64,000 nucleotides of DNA. Origin: Kalmanozyma brasiliensis GHG001 (Eukaryota; Basidiomycota; Ustilaginomycetes; Ustilaginales). The position numbers and the translations under genes were made by a program. The notes below the pieces were generated by a model, which was given only the letters and a program-made list of their open reading frames with translations, was not told the origin of the DNA and searched no databases. This document shows, piece after piece, positions 31,591-41,500 of the stretch (position 1 is its first letter; every line of letters begins with the position of its first letter). The stretch is taken from assembly GCF_000497045.1 (NCBI RefSeq), contig NW_015961959.1, positions 682,001-746,000 of the forward strand, in the 5' to 3' direction.

Positions 31591-33588
31591 TTAGGGAGAG
31601 GATTCGAGACGTCGTTGATGCACGCGCTCCAACTTGTCCAGCACGTCCTCGCGCTCGCGCACCAGATGGAACAGTGTCAGTTCGAGTCTGTAGTCAATGG
31701 ACAAAGTGGTTAGTCTCTCTCTCTCTCTTTCTTGTATGACGAATGGTGCAACTCACTCTCGCTTGCGCTGCGAATGCGCCTTGACCAGCGCCCTCGATGT
31801 GTTGGCATCCGACTGCCTGATCTCCGCGTCCTGACCTTGGTGCTGGTGCAGTACGGGTGACGGGGCCGCCGGCGTGGGGGGCAGCGACTGAGCAGGGTCA
31901 ATCGTCTTGGCGTCTTTGAGATCGTGCAAGCGCATGCCGGCGTAGTAGCTCGCAGGGACAATGGCGAGCGCGGCGAAGGCGGCGATCCAGTTGCGTGTTG
32001 GCACGCGCGGGCGAGGACCGTTGGCACCGGGTGGAGGTTGCTGATGCAGGATTGCTGAGGTGTGCATCGTGCGTTGGGGGAAGCTCGTTGTCGGAGGTGC
32101 AGGTTTTGATGGTGATACGCGAGAGAACGGGCTGAGGAAAGTCCTCGCTGAAAAGGTAGGTAGGGAGGACGCCGTGCCGGTGAGACGGTTACGCAGCTGG
32201 GTTGCAGCACCGCTGACCGCTGGAAGGGTGTCAGATACGCGGGACTCGATATAGCACGCAAGCGATGCAGATACTTCTCCCTCCTTGAGTTTTGATTTGC
32301 TCTCCGGGAGCATCTCGTCCAGCTGCGCGCCGGACCGTGTCAGTGTGAGACCGGCCGGTGTTGCGGCGTCGTACGGGATCTTCCTACTGCGCCGCGATTG
32401 GGATTGAATGCCTGCTTCGCGGACACCGAATTCGAGTCCCTTGATCATGACGTTCCAGCCGTCGCGCAGGTTGGTCGAGATCCACATTATCGGTCTGCTG
32501 CTGAGGATTCCAGTGAACAAGGAGGCGATGCGGGGTGGTAATGGTCGGACGAGGGTCGCGATGAGGATGGCGCCGAGGGTTGGCTGACCGGGGATTGCTG
32601 ACGGAACACGGTCGCCGGTGTATGCGAACTGTGCAACGTTGTCTTCTGACGGCGCTGCGATTGCCTTCTCGGACTGAGTGTATGATGTTACAGCGATCTT
32701 CTGCCAGTCTGTCGGTGGATGAGAGGCAGCCTTGCGCAAGGATATTAAGCCAGGTGCGCCTGGTTGGAAGCCTTTGCGAATGAGGTATCGAGTCACCTTG
32801 ATCTCCAGCTTGCGCAAGATGGCATTGATTCGTCCTTCGTACGTCCAGATTCCGGTGGTTAGCACAGAGATGCACTGCGGTGGTGGGATCTTTTCTGATG
32901 CCGATATCGGTGCGTCGGACGTAGAGTGCGGCTTGTCGAGTCCGAGTCTCCTCCGTCTGCGATACAGTTCGTCGTTCATGCGATGAGCGACTACCACGTC
33001 TGTCATGGTCCGGTCTCCCACCAACAGAATGCTCCCGTTTCCTGCCTTGTCTTCTGGTACCTGACTACTGAGCACCCTTCGCCTCTCCTTCAAGTACCTT
33101 TTGGCCTCTCCGCTGGGCCCGGCTTCGATCGACGCGGATCCGGGCGGCATGTGTTGTGCCTGAGCCAAGGTCGTCTCGCGATCGTAAGACAACGCCACGA
33201 AGTATTGCAGCGCTTCCCTTGCACACCCCTTCGCTGGCTTCTTGTCCTTATGACACAGGACGGGGACGTTCAACGCTCGACTCAGCGACTCGGCTCCGAG
33301 CCCGGAAGGATCGCTTGAGGAGCCGCTCGAGTTGCTGACAATGAGAATGTTCTCGCGCCCAAATACGTGCTGACATCGTTGCCAAGCTTCTGTGATCGAC
33401 GGCTCGAGCACGTCGGAATGCGGTGCTGTGAGGCAGTTGTCCTTGTCGAACACGAGAAATCGTACACCGTTTGCGTGGAGCGCCTCCCAGTCGAGGTGTC
33501 GAATGTCGGGGACCTGGACGTGCGGAACCACCAGAGATGGGCGGAAGATGACGGCAAAGACGGCAGCCACTCCAGCTAGGTTGGCCAT
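31591..33588 (-). CDS. GEP4: GEP4-type mitochondrial PGP phosphatase with long C-terminal extension
   Basis: Inferred 642-residue protein: exon 1 33588-31757, intron 31756-31688 (GTGAGT donor, CTACAG acceptor), exon 2 31687-31591. Start MANLAGVAAVF. The N-terminal 250 or so residues match the HAD-type phosphatidylglycerophosphate phosphatase Gep4 (cardiolipin pathway, mitochondrial inner membrane): LVFDKDNCLTAPHSD nucleophile motif, IVSNSSGSS, CHKDKKPAKG, ILLVGDRTMTDVVVAHRM. Yeast Gep4 is under 200 residues, so about 390 residues are extra. They include a membrane segment (NWIAAFAALAIVPASYYAGM) and, in the last exon, a charged helix (LELTLFHLVREREDVLDKLE). Without splicing the frame would end at 31753. 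The C-terminal part may be a separate gene starting at 32067 (MHTSAILHQQ). The intron contains a TC repeat. Confidence 0.78.
31714..31728. repeat. TC dinucleotide microsatellite in the GEP4 intron
   Basis: An uninterrupted run of TC repeats lying within the predicted 69-nt intron of the minus-strand gene. Confidence 0.8.
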
Positions 33589-33892
33589 GATGATCGACTT
33601 GTGCCAAGTGGTCGAGCAAGATTGTGAACCGACTTGCTGGACGATGTCGGTTGTGACAAGACAAGACCCTTGATCGCGGACGCTCGAGAGCAATAGCGCT
33701 TCGACGACGTCGGAAGTCGGCTTTTGTTTCAGCCTTTTCTTCCTGAATTTTTGGCTGCTTTTTGTGGAGAAATTTTTTGGTGCTTTTCTCTCCATCTGGA
33801 GAAACTACTTCTCCCCTCTCGCCTACTGTACGCTTCGCATATCATATCAAGGTCAGCGAGCTTGCACCTTTCACCTCGGCGACGTTGCAGAC
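33589..33892. promoter_or_regulatory. Divergent promoter region, GEP4 / WKF-domain gene
   Basis: About 300 bp between divergent starts, with a T-rich stretch near 33720-33780. Nothing specific recognised. Confidence 0.45.
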
Positions 33893-34942
33893 ATGTCGGC
33901 AGGAGATCCTGCAACCAAGGCTGGGCCTTCAGGCTCGGCATCGAAAGACGTCAAGGCAAAGCGATCAAGGAAGCGACAGAGAAACAAGAAACGCACCACC
34001 GAAGTTGAGGACAGCAGCAGCAGCAGCAGCAGTAGCGACGACAGCGACGATGAAGACGACAAGCAGGTCAAGGCGGCACCGATTGTCGCAGCATCAACGC
34101 CGATAAAGAAGACGAAAGCGGATGCAGACTCGGACTCTGATGGTTCTGACTCTGAGAAGAGTGATGGTGGAGAGGAAGATGCTAAACGCAAGAGGAAGCG
34201 AAAACGCAAAGTCAAGACCGAGACCAAAGACAAGACCGCCAAGCCCGCCACTCCCTCTGCATCAGTCAAATCAGCTCCGTCGACGGCTAAGTCCGTGGCA
34301 CTGTCGCCAGACCAAGTCGGACCTGATCCGAATACCGACCTGCGGCTGAGTGATCAAGCAAAGCAAGCCATTTCCTATGCTCAAGTCTACACTACGGCAA
34401 AGTCAGAATGGAAGTTCAACAAGGCCAAGCAGAATTGGCTCTTGCGCAACGCACTTTCGGTTCCTCCTTCCGATTATGATGCAAGCTTGGCACGCAAGCA
34501 AGCCGACGGCAACGGCACCGAAAACAGCACAGCCGAAGAGGCTGACGAAGAAGCGGAAGAGGGCGACAACTTTGTCCCCAACGACTTTGTGCCAGTGGTG
34601 ACGGCGTATCTTAGCAGCGTCATGGGCGGTGCTCGTCAGAGGATGATCGAGTCTCTCAAGGAAGCTGTCAATGCACCTGCTATCACCGTGGCGCCAACAC
34701 AGCCTGAAGGCACCGACGACGCCGCCGCCACCACTTCTTCCACCAACGTCGCAGCGGACGGCGTAGCCGCGAACGGCGCAGTCACAAAGTCGGTCTCATT
34801 CGGCAACTTGGCTCTTGAGGCGGAAAAGACGGAAGAGGCGACCGCCGAAGCAGGCCTTCCTGAAGGTACCGATCCTCGATCTGTGGAGCCGCGCAGGACC
34901 CGAGCGACACAGATGCTCAAGCAGATGGGCGAGTCACTCTGA
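33893..34942 (+). CDS. WKF-domain nuclear protein
   Basis: A 349-residue protein starting MSAGDPATKAG. The N-terminal half is strongly charged and probably nuclear or nucleolar: basic clusters (KAKRSRKRQRNKKRTT, KRKRKRKVKT), an eight-Ser run encoded by a CAG/AGC repeat, and Asp/Glu-rich tracts. The recognisable domain is the short WKF motif near residues 172-200 (SEWKFNKAKQNWLLRNALSV), typical of the DUF2373/C7orf50 group linked to ribosome biogenesis. The C-terminus is Ala/Thr-rich with a final ARG/THR-rich helix. The frame opens at 33764, but the upstream residues are unlikely to be coding. Confidence 0.78.
   Translation: MSAGDPATKAGPSGSASKDVKAKRSRKRQRNKKRTTEVEDSSSSSSSSDDSDDEDDKQVKAAPIVAASTPIKKTKADADSDSDGSDSEKSDGGEEDAKRKRKRKRKVKTETKDKTAKPATPSASVKSAPSTAKSVALSPDQVGPDPNTDLRLSDQAKQAISYAQVYTTAKSEWKFNKAKQNWLLRNALSVPPSDYDASLARKQADGNGTENSTAEEADEEAEEGDNFVPNDFVPVVTAYLSSVMGGARQRMIESLKEAVNAPAITVAPTQPEGTDDAAATTSSTNVAADGVAANGAVTKSVSFGNLALEAEKTEEATAEAGLPEGTDPRSVEPRRTRATQMLKQMGESL
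34012..34032 (+). repeat. (CAG)7 trinucleotide repeat
   Basis: Seven CAG units read in the AGC frame as part of the poly-Ser tract of the WKF-domain protein. Confidence 0.85.
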
Positions 34943-35221
34943 TCAAATATCATCTCTTTCACATCAGTCACAAAGCTCGTCTAGCATCCGACTGTCACCA
35001 CTCGACCAATGTGAAGCGATGAGAGGAACAGCTCCTTGCTGTCTTTCACGCTCTCACCTTCGTGACCGGCGTGGCGGACGTCACCGTTTCCGTCACAGTG
35101 CCATCTCTGGACTGAGTTCGCTTCCACAATTTTCGCTAACCATAAGAAGCATCGTCGGTCCTGAGCTACCTTCCATCCTCCCTCATCTTCGACATTCACG
35201 GCGGTCAGACGCATCACCGCC

Positions 35222-36878
35222 ATGACGCTTCCTACTCCGCTCAATCTCCCGTCACGACCCTCCACCGGCCTCGGCGAAGCGGTCAGCCACCTGCAGCAAG
35301 AGATGAAAGCTTACAAAGAGGAGATCGCTCAGCTCACGACCGATACCGAGGCCGCCGCCGACCGAATTGCCCTGGTGCTGGGCCGCTATCGATCTCAGAC
35401 TCAGGCTGTCTTCGCAAAGAGCCCACATGACACTCACGATTCAGAGCTCAGCGTGACAGCGCTGGAGCAGACCTTTGATGCGTTTCACGAGCTCCAATCA
35501 CTACCACGTGACAAGGGTCATCAGACGAGCGGTCGACAGATCGTCAAGCCCTCTTTCCTCAACGATACGAAGCTCGATACTGCAGAGAATATGGCAAAGT
35601 CGCCTCTTGTCCCTTCTTCGCTAACCACTATAGCCGCCGTCCAGTCGTCCTACGAGCAATCACGCACATTCTTGTCTGTAATTGCCGCGTTGAAGGAAGA
35701 GGCAAGTCGAAAGAGGCAATGCGAGATCGTCGAGGTAAGCACCAGCTTTGATAGGCTTTGGCGAGTTCCGCTACTAGGCAGCTGATGCAAATCGACTTTG
35801 CGTCTGTAGAAGAGATTTACCATCCTCCTCGGGCAGATAGCAGAGTCAACGACGCCTGAAGCCTGCTGGCTGATCGCCCAACAGATGGTTGCCTATCTGC
35901 GCTTCGTCAATCTTGGTAGGTTCTAGCGTGCCCATAACCGTTCTACGACGCATGCCGACACGTTTGGCTGATAGAGTGCCCTGCGTTTACGCGGTTCCTG
36001 CTCATTCAGATCGAGTAAGGCACTCTCTTCACGATCAGGCTCAGCAAGTCTCACAGCGCTGCATAGCTTGGTGGGAAGGCCCGAGTGTCTTTGTCGAGCG
36101 AGCCCTGACGAGATACTCTTTGGTACACGAGGTCACGAACGACCCTCTCTTTGATGGCATTGTCGCTCTCGTGCTCATCCACTTTGGCGTCTTTGACGTC
36201 GAGGCAAGTAAATCAGTCGCAGACGACGGCTCGCATTCGGAGATCGAAGGCCTCACCACTCTGCAGAAGCTAGCACGCCGAGTTAAGCTTGGATCGAGAT
36301 TCATCTCACCGCCTGTAAAGGACCAAAGCAGCATCTCTCCTTCGCAGGCGCTCTCGATCGATGTGCTGGCCGCTTTTGTCGAGCTTTGCTCGCATGGTGT
36401 TCTCGGTAGCGCCATCCTCCATGATGTGCTGTCCCTCTTTGCTCTCGGCGACGTCGATCGCGACTTTGCCCTGGTGGAGAGTGACATGGAACTTCTTCGC
36501 ACATTTCTCAACAAAAGACTCCTTCCGCATACCACTTTCGTGCGCGACACATTCGGTGTGCACGATCCCATTCGTCAGATCATCAGCATGCTCAAGGCGA
36601 TGGACAAGCTCAAACAAGCCAACAGCCCTGGCACGGCGTCACACGGGAACGTTCCAACTAGGCCACTGACCCAGTTCGACATCGAGGACTCGGAATGGAT
36701 CCCTCTTGAAAGACTGCCGAGCTCGTCGGTGCAGAAGTGGCCGAAGCAATCTCGGAGTCAAACGTTGAGGTGGTTTGCTCGCAAACGGAGCCACAGCCAA
36801 GAAAGCGACACCTTTGAAGCTCCAAAAGCTGTCAACATGATCGATATCCTCAACGGCTATAGTCCCGCACACCCTTGA
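35222..36878 (+). CDS. Unrecognised protein, three exons
   Basis: I infer exons 35222-35734, 35810-35915 and 36010-36878, joined in phase to give 495 residues. Donor 1 is GTAAGC, donor 2 GTAGGT; acceptors are CTGTAG and ATTCAG (an acceptor before 35977 is also in phase). The N-terminus is coiled-coil (VSHLQQEMKAYKEEIAQLTT), the middle has WLIAQQMVAYLRFVNL, and exon 3 is helical with VFVERALTRYSLVHEVTNDP and ELCSHGVLGSAILHDVLSLF. A basic, Ser-rich tail ends in MIDILNGYSPAHP. There is no signal peptide or membrane helix. I cannot name a family. The coiled-coil start and acidic-basic tail suggest a structural or complex subunit rather than an enzyme. Confidence 0.7.
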
Positions 36879-36924
36879 TGCGTTATGAACGATTGAATTC
36901 TTCAGTCGAAACTCCTCTGGCCCC

Positions 36925-37889
36925 TTACTTCTGCTCGCTGAGCACCTTTCGAACTATCCTCTCCACCATGCCTTCCAACGCCTGCGACGAGGCTGGTCCG
37001 ACTGCAGTGCCAACAGCCTCCCTTCCAGCATCCACGCTGTTGGCAGCCTCAGCGTGCTCCTCCGCATCCCTCTCGAGCGAGCCTAGCACCGCGCGATGTA
37101 CGTATTTGCCCACCATGTCGAGCTCCACATTGACCGTGTCACCAGGCTTCTTCTTGCTCAGTCCAATCACCTCCTGCGTATGCGCGATGAGCATGACTGA
37201 GAACTCGACGATCTCCTTCTTGGGCGTCTGTGCATCTTCTCGAACATCGCCTGCTGTGGAGTTGGAGGGCAGCAGTCCGCCTGTCGCTGGTGAAACCTCG
37301 ATCAGAGTCAATGACGCGCCGTCAAGCGTGACGTAGCCTTTCGGGATCAGATAGGGTGAAAGCGTTGAGGGCAGAGGAAGCGACTCTGGCTTGCGCTGCA
37401 GTCTCAATGTGATCGTGAGTGCGTTGCCGTTCGGAACGACGGAGCGAATGAGGGCGGTGGTGTCAACGTGGCCCTGAACAAAGTGTCCGCCGAATCGGGT
37501 GTGTGCGTCCATGGCGCGCTCGCAGTTGACGCCATCTCCCACCTTGAGCTCGCCCAGGTTGGTCTTCTTGAGCGTCTCAGGAGCGACGCCGATCTTGAAG
37601 AAGCCGCCCTGGTTGGATTCGGAAGCGTCGAACTCGGTGACGGTGAGACAGGTGCCGTTGACTGCGATGCTGTCGCCAATGTGGCAGTCTTTGAGAATGG
37701 CGGCGGTCTTGCCAATGGTCATCGAGTAGCCACCACCACCTGACTTGGAGGCATCCTGGGGCGAAATGTCGATGATGGGAGCCAGAAGCTCGACTGTGTT
37801 GGAGGACACGGCGAAGGAAGGGGGTCAGTCGTTGACCGTGACAGGTCGAAGGAAGTCGCTCCAGCGAACATACCGATACCCGTGAACAT
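36925..37889 (-). CDS. RIB5: Riboflavin synthase
   Basis: The enzyme that converts two 6,7-dimethyl-8-ribityllumazine molecules to riboflavin plus the pyrimidine. It has two exons: 37889-37874 encodes MFTGI, then an 80-nt intron with a GTATGT donor, then 37793-36925. The joint gives MFTGIVELLAPIIDIS, the invariant start of the family. Two lumazine-binding repeats follow: SIAVNGTCLTVTEFD with AMDAHTRFGGHFVQGHVDTT, then YVTLDGASLTLIEVSP with HTQEVIGLSKKKPGDTVNVE. The spliced length is 294 residues, longer than the usual 200-240 because of an Ala/Glu-rich tail. The five-codon first exon is easily missed. Confidence 0.95.
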
Positions 37890-38229
37890 CTTTGCAGTTC
37901 AGACCTGATAGTAGGAGGCGGTTCGTTAAGCTTCTGATGGTTCAGATGATGGTCAAGACGGAGGTCGTATCACAGACGAGCTTATGTCAGTTGACCGCGG
38001 CCTGCAACCGGCTGGACGGCTTTTAGAACGGAGCGGAGGTATGCCACATGGACCTTCTCAACTCCACCTTTTCTTCTGCCGTATTCCGCACGATAAGAAG
38101 AACTTCGGTCAAATTCCGTGCTTGGCTTGTGCATTTAGACTCATCAAGCACATCATGCACAGTGACTCGTCCCGCCTTCCTTACTACTCCACCATCCCCA
38201 CCCCACAATCACCCATCGAGTCCGCAAGC
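37890..38229. promoter_or_regulatory. Divergent promoter region, RIB5 / HOM6
   Basis: About 340 bp between divergent starts. No specific site recognised; the HOM6 frame is open here but reads as leader. Confidence 0.45.
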
Positions 38230-39369
38230 ATGTCAGCAACACAAGGAATCAACGTAGCCATCATCGGCGTCGGTCTGGTCGGCACCTCGGTCATCCAGCA
38301 GCTCACCACCGTCGCTGGTCTCTCGTCCAAGCTGCACATCGTTGCCCTGCAAAACAGCAAGAAGACGCTCTTCAGCACTCCCACCTCGCCGCTCTCGCTC
38401 GCTGGTGCCGATTGGAAGTCTCTGCTCGCCAACAGCTCCACCTCTGCTCTTGCACTTCCCGACCTCGTCCAAGAGCTCCAGAAGATCACGCGCGATTCGG
38501 GCCGACACACCGCCGTGGTGGACAACACCTCCGACGAAAAAGTGGCCGCCTTCTACCCCGAGTTCCTCGCTGCTGGTCTGAGCGTGGTGACGCCCAACAA
38601 GAAGGCTTTCTCGGGCCCTATCGAGCTGTACAACGACATCCTCAAATACAAGTCGAACGACGTGGCTGGTTCCAAAGGTCCGTTGGTGTACCAGGAGTCG
38701 ACGGTGGGTGCGGGCCTGCCGATCATCTCCTCCCTCACCGACTTGATCGCCACCGGCGACGAGATCACCAAGATCGAAGGCGTCTTCTCGGGAACGCTCT
38801 CGTACATTTTCAACGAGTTCTCGACGCCCAAGGGTGGCGACAAGAAGTTTTCCGACATTGTCAAGTTTGCCAAAGAGAACGGGTACACGGAGCCGCACCC
38901 GAATGACGATCTCTCCGGCAGTGATGTGGCTAGGAAGCTCGCTATCCTCTCCCGACTCGTGCCGGAGCTCAAAGATGCGCTGCCACAGGGATACCTCAGC
39001 GTGCCTACCCACTCGCTCACCCCGGCACCCCTCGCAGACGTCGCTTCCGGCGAAGAATATGTCCAGCGTCTCCCCGAATTCGACGCAGACTACGACAAGC
39101 TCAACAAGGAGGCTTTCGATCAGGGCTCCGTGCTGAGGTACGTCGGCGTCATCGACGTCAAGAAGGGCGAGATCAAGGCGAGCCTCGAGACGTATCCCGC
39201 GACGCATCCTTTTGCATCGAGTCTGAGCGGCTCGGACAACATTATTGCCTTCCACACCAAGAGGTACTCTGCCAGGCCGCTGTTGGTTCAGGGCTCGGGT
39301 GCCGGGGCTGATGTCACTGCTATGGGTGTCGTTGCTGATCTGATCAAGATCGCTGAGCGTCGATCGTGA
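38230..39369 (+). CDS. HOM6: Homoserine dehydrogenase
   Basis: A 379-residue single-exon enzyme reducing aspartate semialdehyde to homoserine, on the route to threonine and methionine. Motifs: the dinucleotide fold at the N-terminus (NVAIIGVGLVGTSVIQQL), VVTPNKKAFSGP, the catalytic region (YQESTVGAGLPIISSLTDLI followed by GDEITKIEGVFSGTLSYIFN), and GYTEPHPNDDLSGSDVARKL. Length fits fungal Hom6 (about 360). The frame opens at 37984, but the conserved fold starts a few residues after the ATG at 38230, so this start is preferred. There is no fused aspartokinase domain, as expected in fungi. Confidence 0.96.
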   Translation: MSATQGINVAIIGVGLVGTSVIQQLTTVAGLSSKLHIVALQNSKKTLFSTPTSPLSLAGADWKSLLANSSTSALALPDLVQELQKITRDSGRHTAVVDNTSDEKVAAFYPEFLAAGLSVVTPNKKAFSGPIELYNDILKYKSNDVAGSKGPLVYQESTVGAGLPIISSLTDLIATGDEITKIEGVFSGTLSYIFNEFSTPKGGDKKFSDIVKFAKENGYTEPHPNDDLSGSDVARKLAILSRLVPELKDALPQGYLSVPTHSLTPAPLADVASGEEYVQRLPEFDADYDKLNKEAFDQGSVLRYVGVIDVKKGEIKASLETYPATHPFASSLSGSDNIIAFHTKRYSARPLLVQGSGAGADVTAMGVVADLIKIAERRS

Positions 39370-39483
39370 TCGGTACCGATGGAATTTATCGCTAGGACCA
39401 ACATGTACAACACCAGCGCGAAATGTTGTGCATGTATGCAAATTGATTGACTGCGTGTGAAGTGAATGGAGATACGACGGTGT

Positions 39484-41217
39484 TCAGTCGAACACAACCT
39501 TCTTGCCCTGAGGCTTGACCTGCGCCATGAGCTCCTTCTGCTTCTGCTTTGCTATCCATGACGGGTGCATCTCTTGCGACTTGACCGTCGTTGCTGCCGG
39601 TGCTTTGTTCGCTGGCCCACTCCCGCCACCCGTCTCCCTGGCCACGGCCACTGGCACCGGTTGCACCCTTGGCACGTACGCCACCCGGGGCTGCTTCGGC
39701 AGCGGCGCGACCTTGCCTCCCCAACCACCATCCACCTTCTTCGGTGCTTGGAACGCCGGCGGTCGCTGTCTGCCCCCCATCGCCCCCGGCGGCCTTGTCG
39801 TTGCGCGCTCCAGCTTGGCCGCCTTCTGCTTCTCCTTCAGCTTGAGGTGGTTGGCGTTCTTTCCGTACTTCTTCTCGTACAAGGCTTTACGGGCGCGCTG
39901 ACCCATACGATTCTTGCGCTCCTTCTTGCCGGAAGGGTCGTCAGCGAGATCGGCTTCCGCATCCGAGTACTCGTCGTCGGAGCGAGCGGGGATGAAGCCA
40001 GAGCTGAGGGAGGGGAGGAAAGTTGATTTGGACTTCTTCTTGCGCGGTCGGTCCGAGGTCGATGAGGAAGAGGAGGCGTCTGAGTCGGATTCGGAGTCGT
40101 CAGAGCCCGAGCCGGATGCGTCACTGTCATCGTCATCGCTAGAAGCATTGTCGGTGGATACGTCCGAGTCTTGGGTGCGCTTGCGCTTGGGTTTCGCCGG
40201 TGCTTCGTCCTCGGATTCCGACTCGGGTGCAGAGTCGGATCCGATCAGGTCGTCCCACAGCGAGAGGTCGCCGAGCGCTTTGACTTTCTGCCTGCCTATC
40301 CTGGCCAGCTCCTCTTCGTCTGCTTCTCCCTCTTCATCGTCTTCGTCGTCCTCGTCGACTGGCACCCTGCGCGGTGCGTCTTCGTCTGATTCCGACTCGT
40401 CTTCCGATCCTGACCATTCGCGCTCGTCTTCATCCTCTTCTTCATCCATCTCCTGCTTCGCTTTGCCTTTGCCCTTGACGTCGAGTTCCTCTTTGCTCTT
40501 GCTAAATATCGGCTCGATACCAGCTAGCTTCTTAAGCTCGTCGACAAACCTCCCAACTTCATCAGCGAGCACCTTCGAGCTCGTGATCTTCGCCTTTGCC
40601 TTCTCCGCCGCTTTGTCTCCGTCCCCCACAATGGGATCCCTAAGCACTTCTTCTCCGAGCAGATCCTCTTCCTTGACCATCTGAAAGTACATCCACTCCT
40701 CCTCATCCGCGCCCTCCATCTCGGCCGGCCTCGGCAGCAGCTTCGCCTTGACCATCTTGGTCACCAACGCGCGACCCGCCAGCAGTGCGGTATCGATGAC
40801 CTTCAGCGCCACTAGCTGCTTCTCTGCAAGCTTGGCTTGCTCTGCGAGAGACGCCTTCTTGCGTAGACCCTTGAGCTTCTTGACAAGCTTCTGGAGCTCG
40901 AACGTCTTGCTCTTCTTTGCGGTCGCGCGGAGGGTTTTGGCGACGTGATGGAGCTTTGTCCTTGCTTTGACGACGTCAATAGTAGGTCGTGCTGAATCTT
41001 CATCATCATCAGAGTCGGGAGTGGCTGCATTCCCGTCCATATCTTCGTCATCGTCGCTGTCGATTCCATGGTTCGAAGCTTGGTCTTCGTCTGAGTTGTC
41101 GGCGGTGATGACTTCCTCCACCTCTAGCGCCGAGCGACTCGACGATGCTTCCGACGCGGACGACGCCGATAGAGAGGGTGAGGGCTGTTTGGCTCTCGAT
41201 CGTGCTTTGGATCCCAT
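39484..41217 (-). CDS. BUD22: Ribosome biogenesis protein Bud22/SRFBP1 family
   Basis: A 577-residue single-exon nucleolar protein. Its conserved N-terminal helical part has KLHHVAKTLRATAKKSKTFE followed by KLVKKLKGLRKKASLAEQAK and a LVTKMVKAKLL segment. A very acidic Ser/Asp/Glu-rich middle follows, then the basic C-terminal block ending HPSWIAKQKQKELMAQVKPQ and KKVVFD, which is the diagnostic Bud22 tail. It acts in 40S (18S rRNA) maturation by family knowledge. The start at 41217 (MGSKARSRAKQ) is divergent from the amidohydrolase gene, 283 bp away. Confidence 0.9.
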   Translation of the reverse strand: MGSKARSRAKQPSPSLSASSASEASSSRSALEVEEVITADNSDEDQASNHGIDSDDDEDMDGNAATPDSDDDEDSARPTIDVVKARTKLHHVAKTLRATAKKSKTFELQKLVKKLKGLRKKASLAEQAKLAEKQLVALKVIDTALLAGRALVTKMVKAKLLPRPAEMEGADEEEWMYFQMVKEEDLLGEEVLRDPIVGDGDKAAEKAKAKITSSKVLADEVGRFVDELKKLAGIEPIFSKSKEELDVKGKGKAKQEMDEEEDEDEREWSGSEDESESDEDAPRRVPVDEDDEDDEEGEADEEELARIGRQKVKALGDLSLWDDLIGSDSAPESESEDEAPAKPKRKRTQDSDVSTDNASSDDDDSDASGSGSDDSESDSDASSSSSTSDRPRKKKSKSTFLPSLSSGFIPARSDDEYSDAEADLADDPSGKKERKNRMGQRARKALYEKKYGKNANHLKLKEKQKAAKLERATTRPPGAMGGRQRPPAFQAPKKVDGGWGGKVAPLPKQPRVAYVPRVQPVPVAVARETGGGSGPANKAPAATTVKSQEMHPSWIAKQKQKELMAQVKPQGKKVVFD

Positions 41218-41500
41218 ACTGGGTGTGAAGGGCCTGTGACGAAGCGGAAAGCAACGGTGAGTGGTTCCGTCGAAAGAAGAAGCTCGAGAGTTCAGGGTGC
41301 AGCTCGAGGAAAGATTTCAAAATTTTGGCTCGGAAGACGGCCTTGAAATCTCGACACTAGCTTTAACACCTCGAAAAAATGCGGCGAAATGGCCGGTGAC
41401 TTTCCACCGTTCGGCCGCGCTTCCCCGCATTCCTCCTTCGCTCCCTTATCTTCAGGTCCTGCTACCACCATATCGCAGTATACACAACAGCATCGTCAAG

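Noticed and set aside
38233..39441. Long minus-strand frame opposite HOM6
   Set aside because: Antisense shadow without family motifs; HOM6 fits fully.
40051..40059. Copy of TCGGTCCGA in BUD22 coding sequence
   Set aside because: In coding sequence; taken as a chance match, and it lowers the confidence in the promoter motif.
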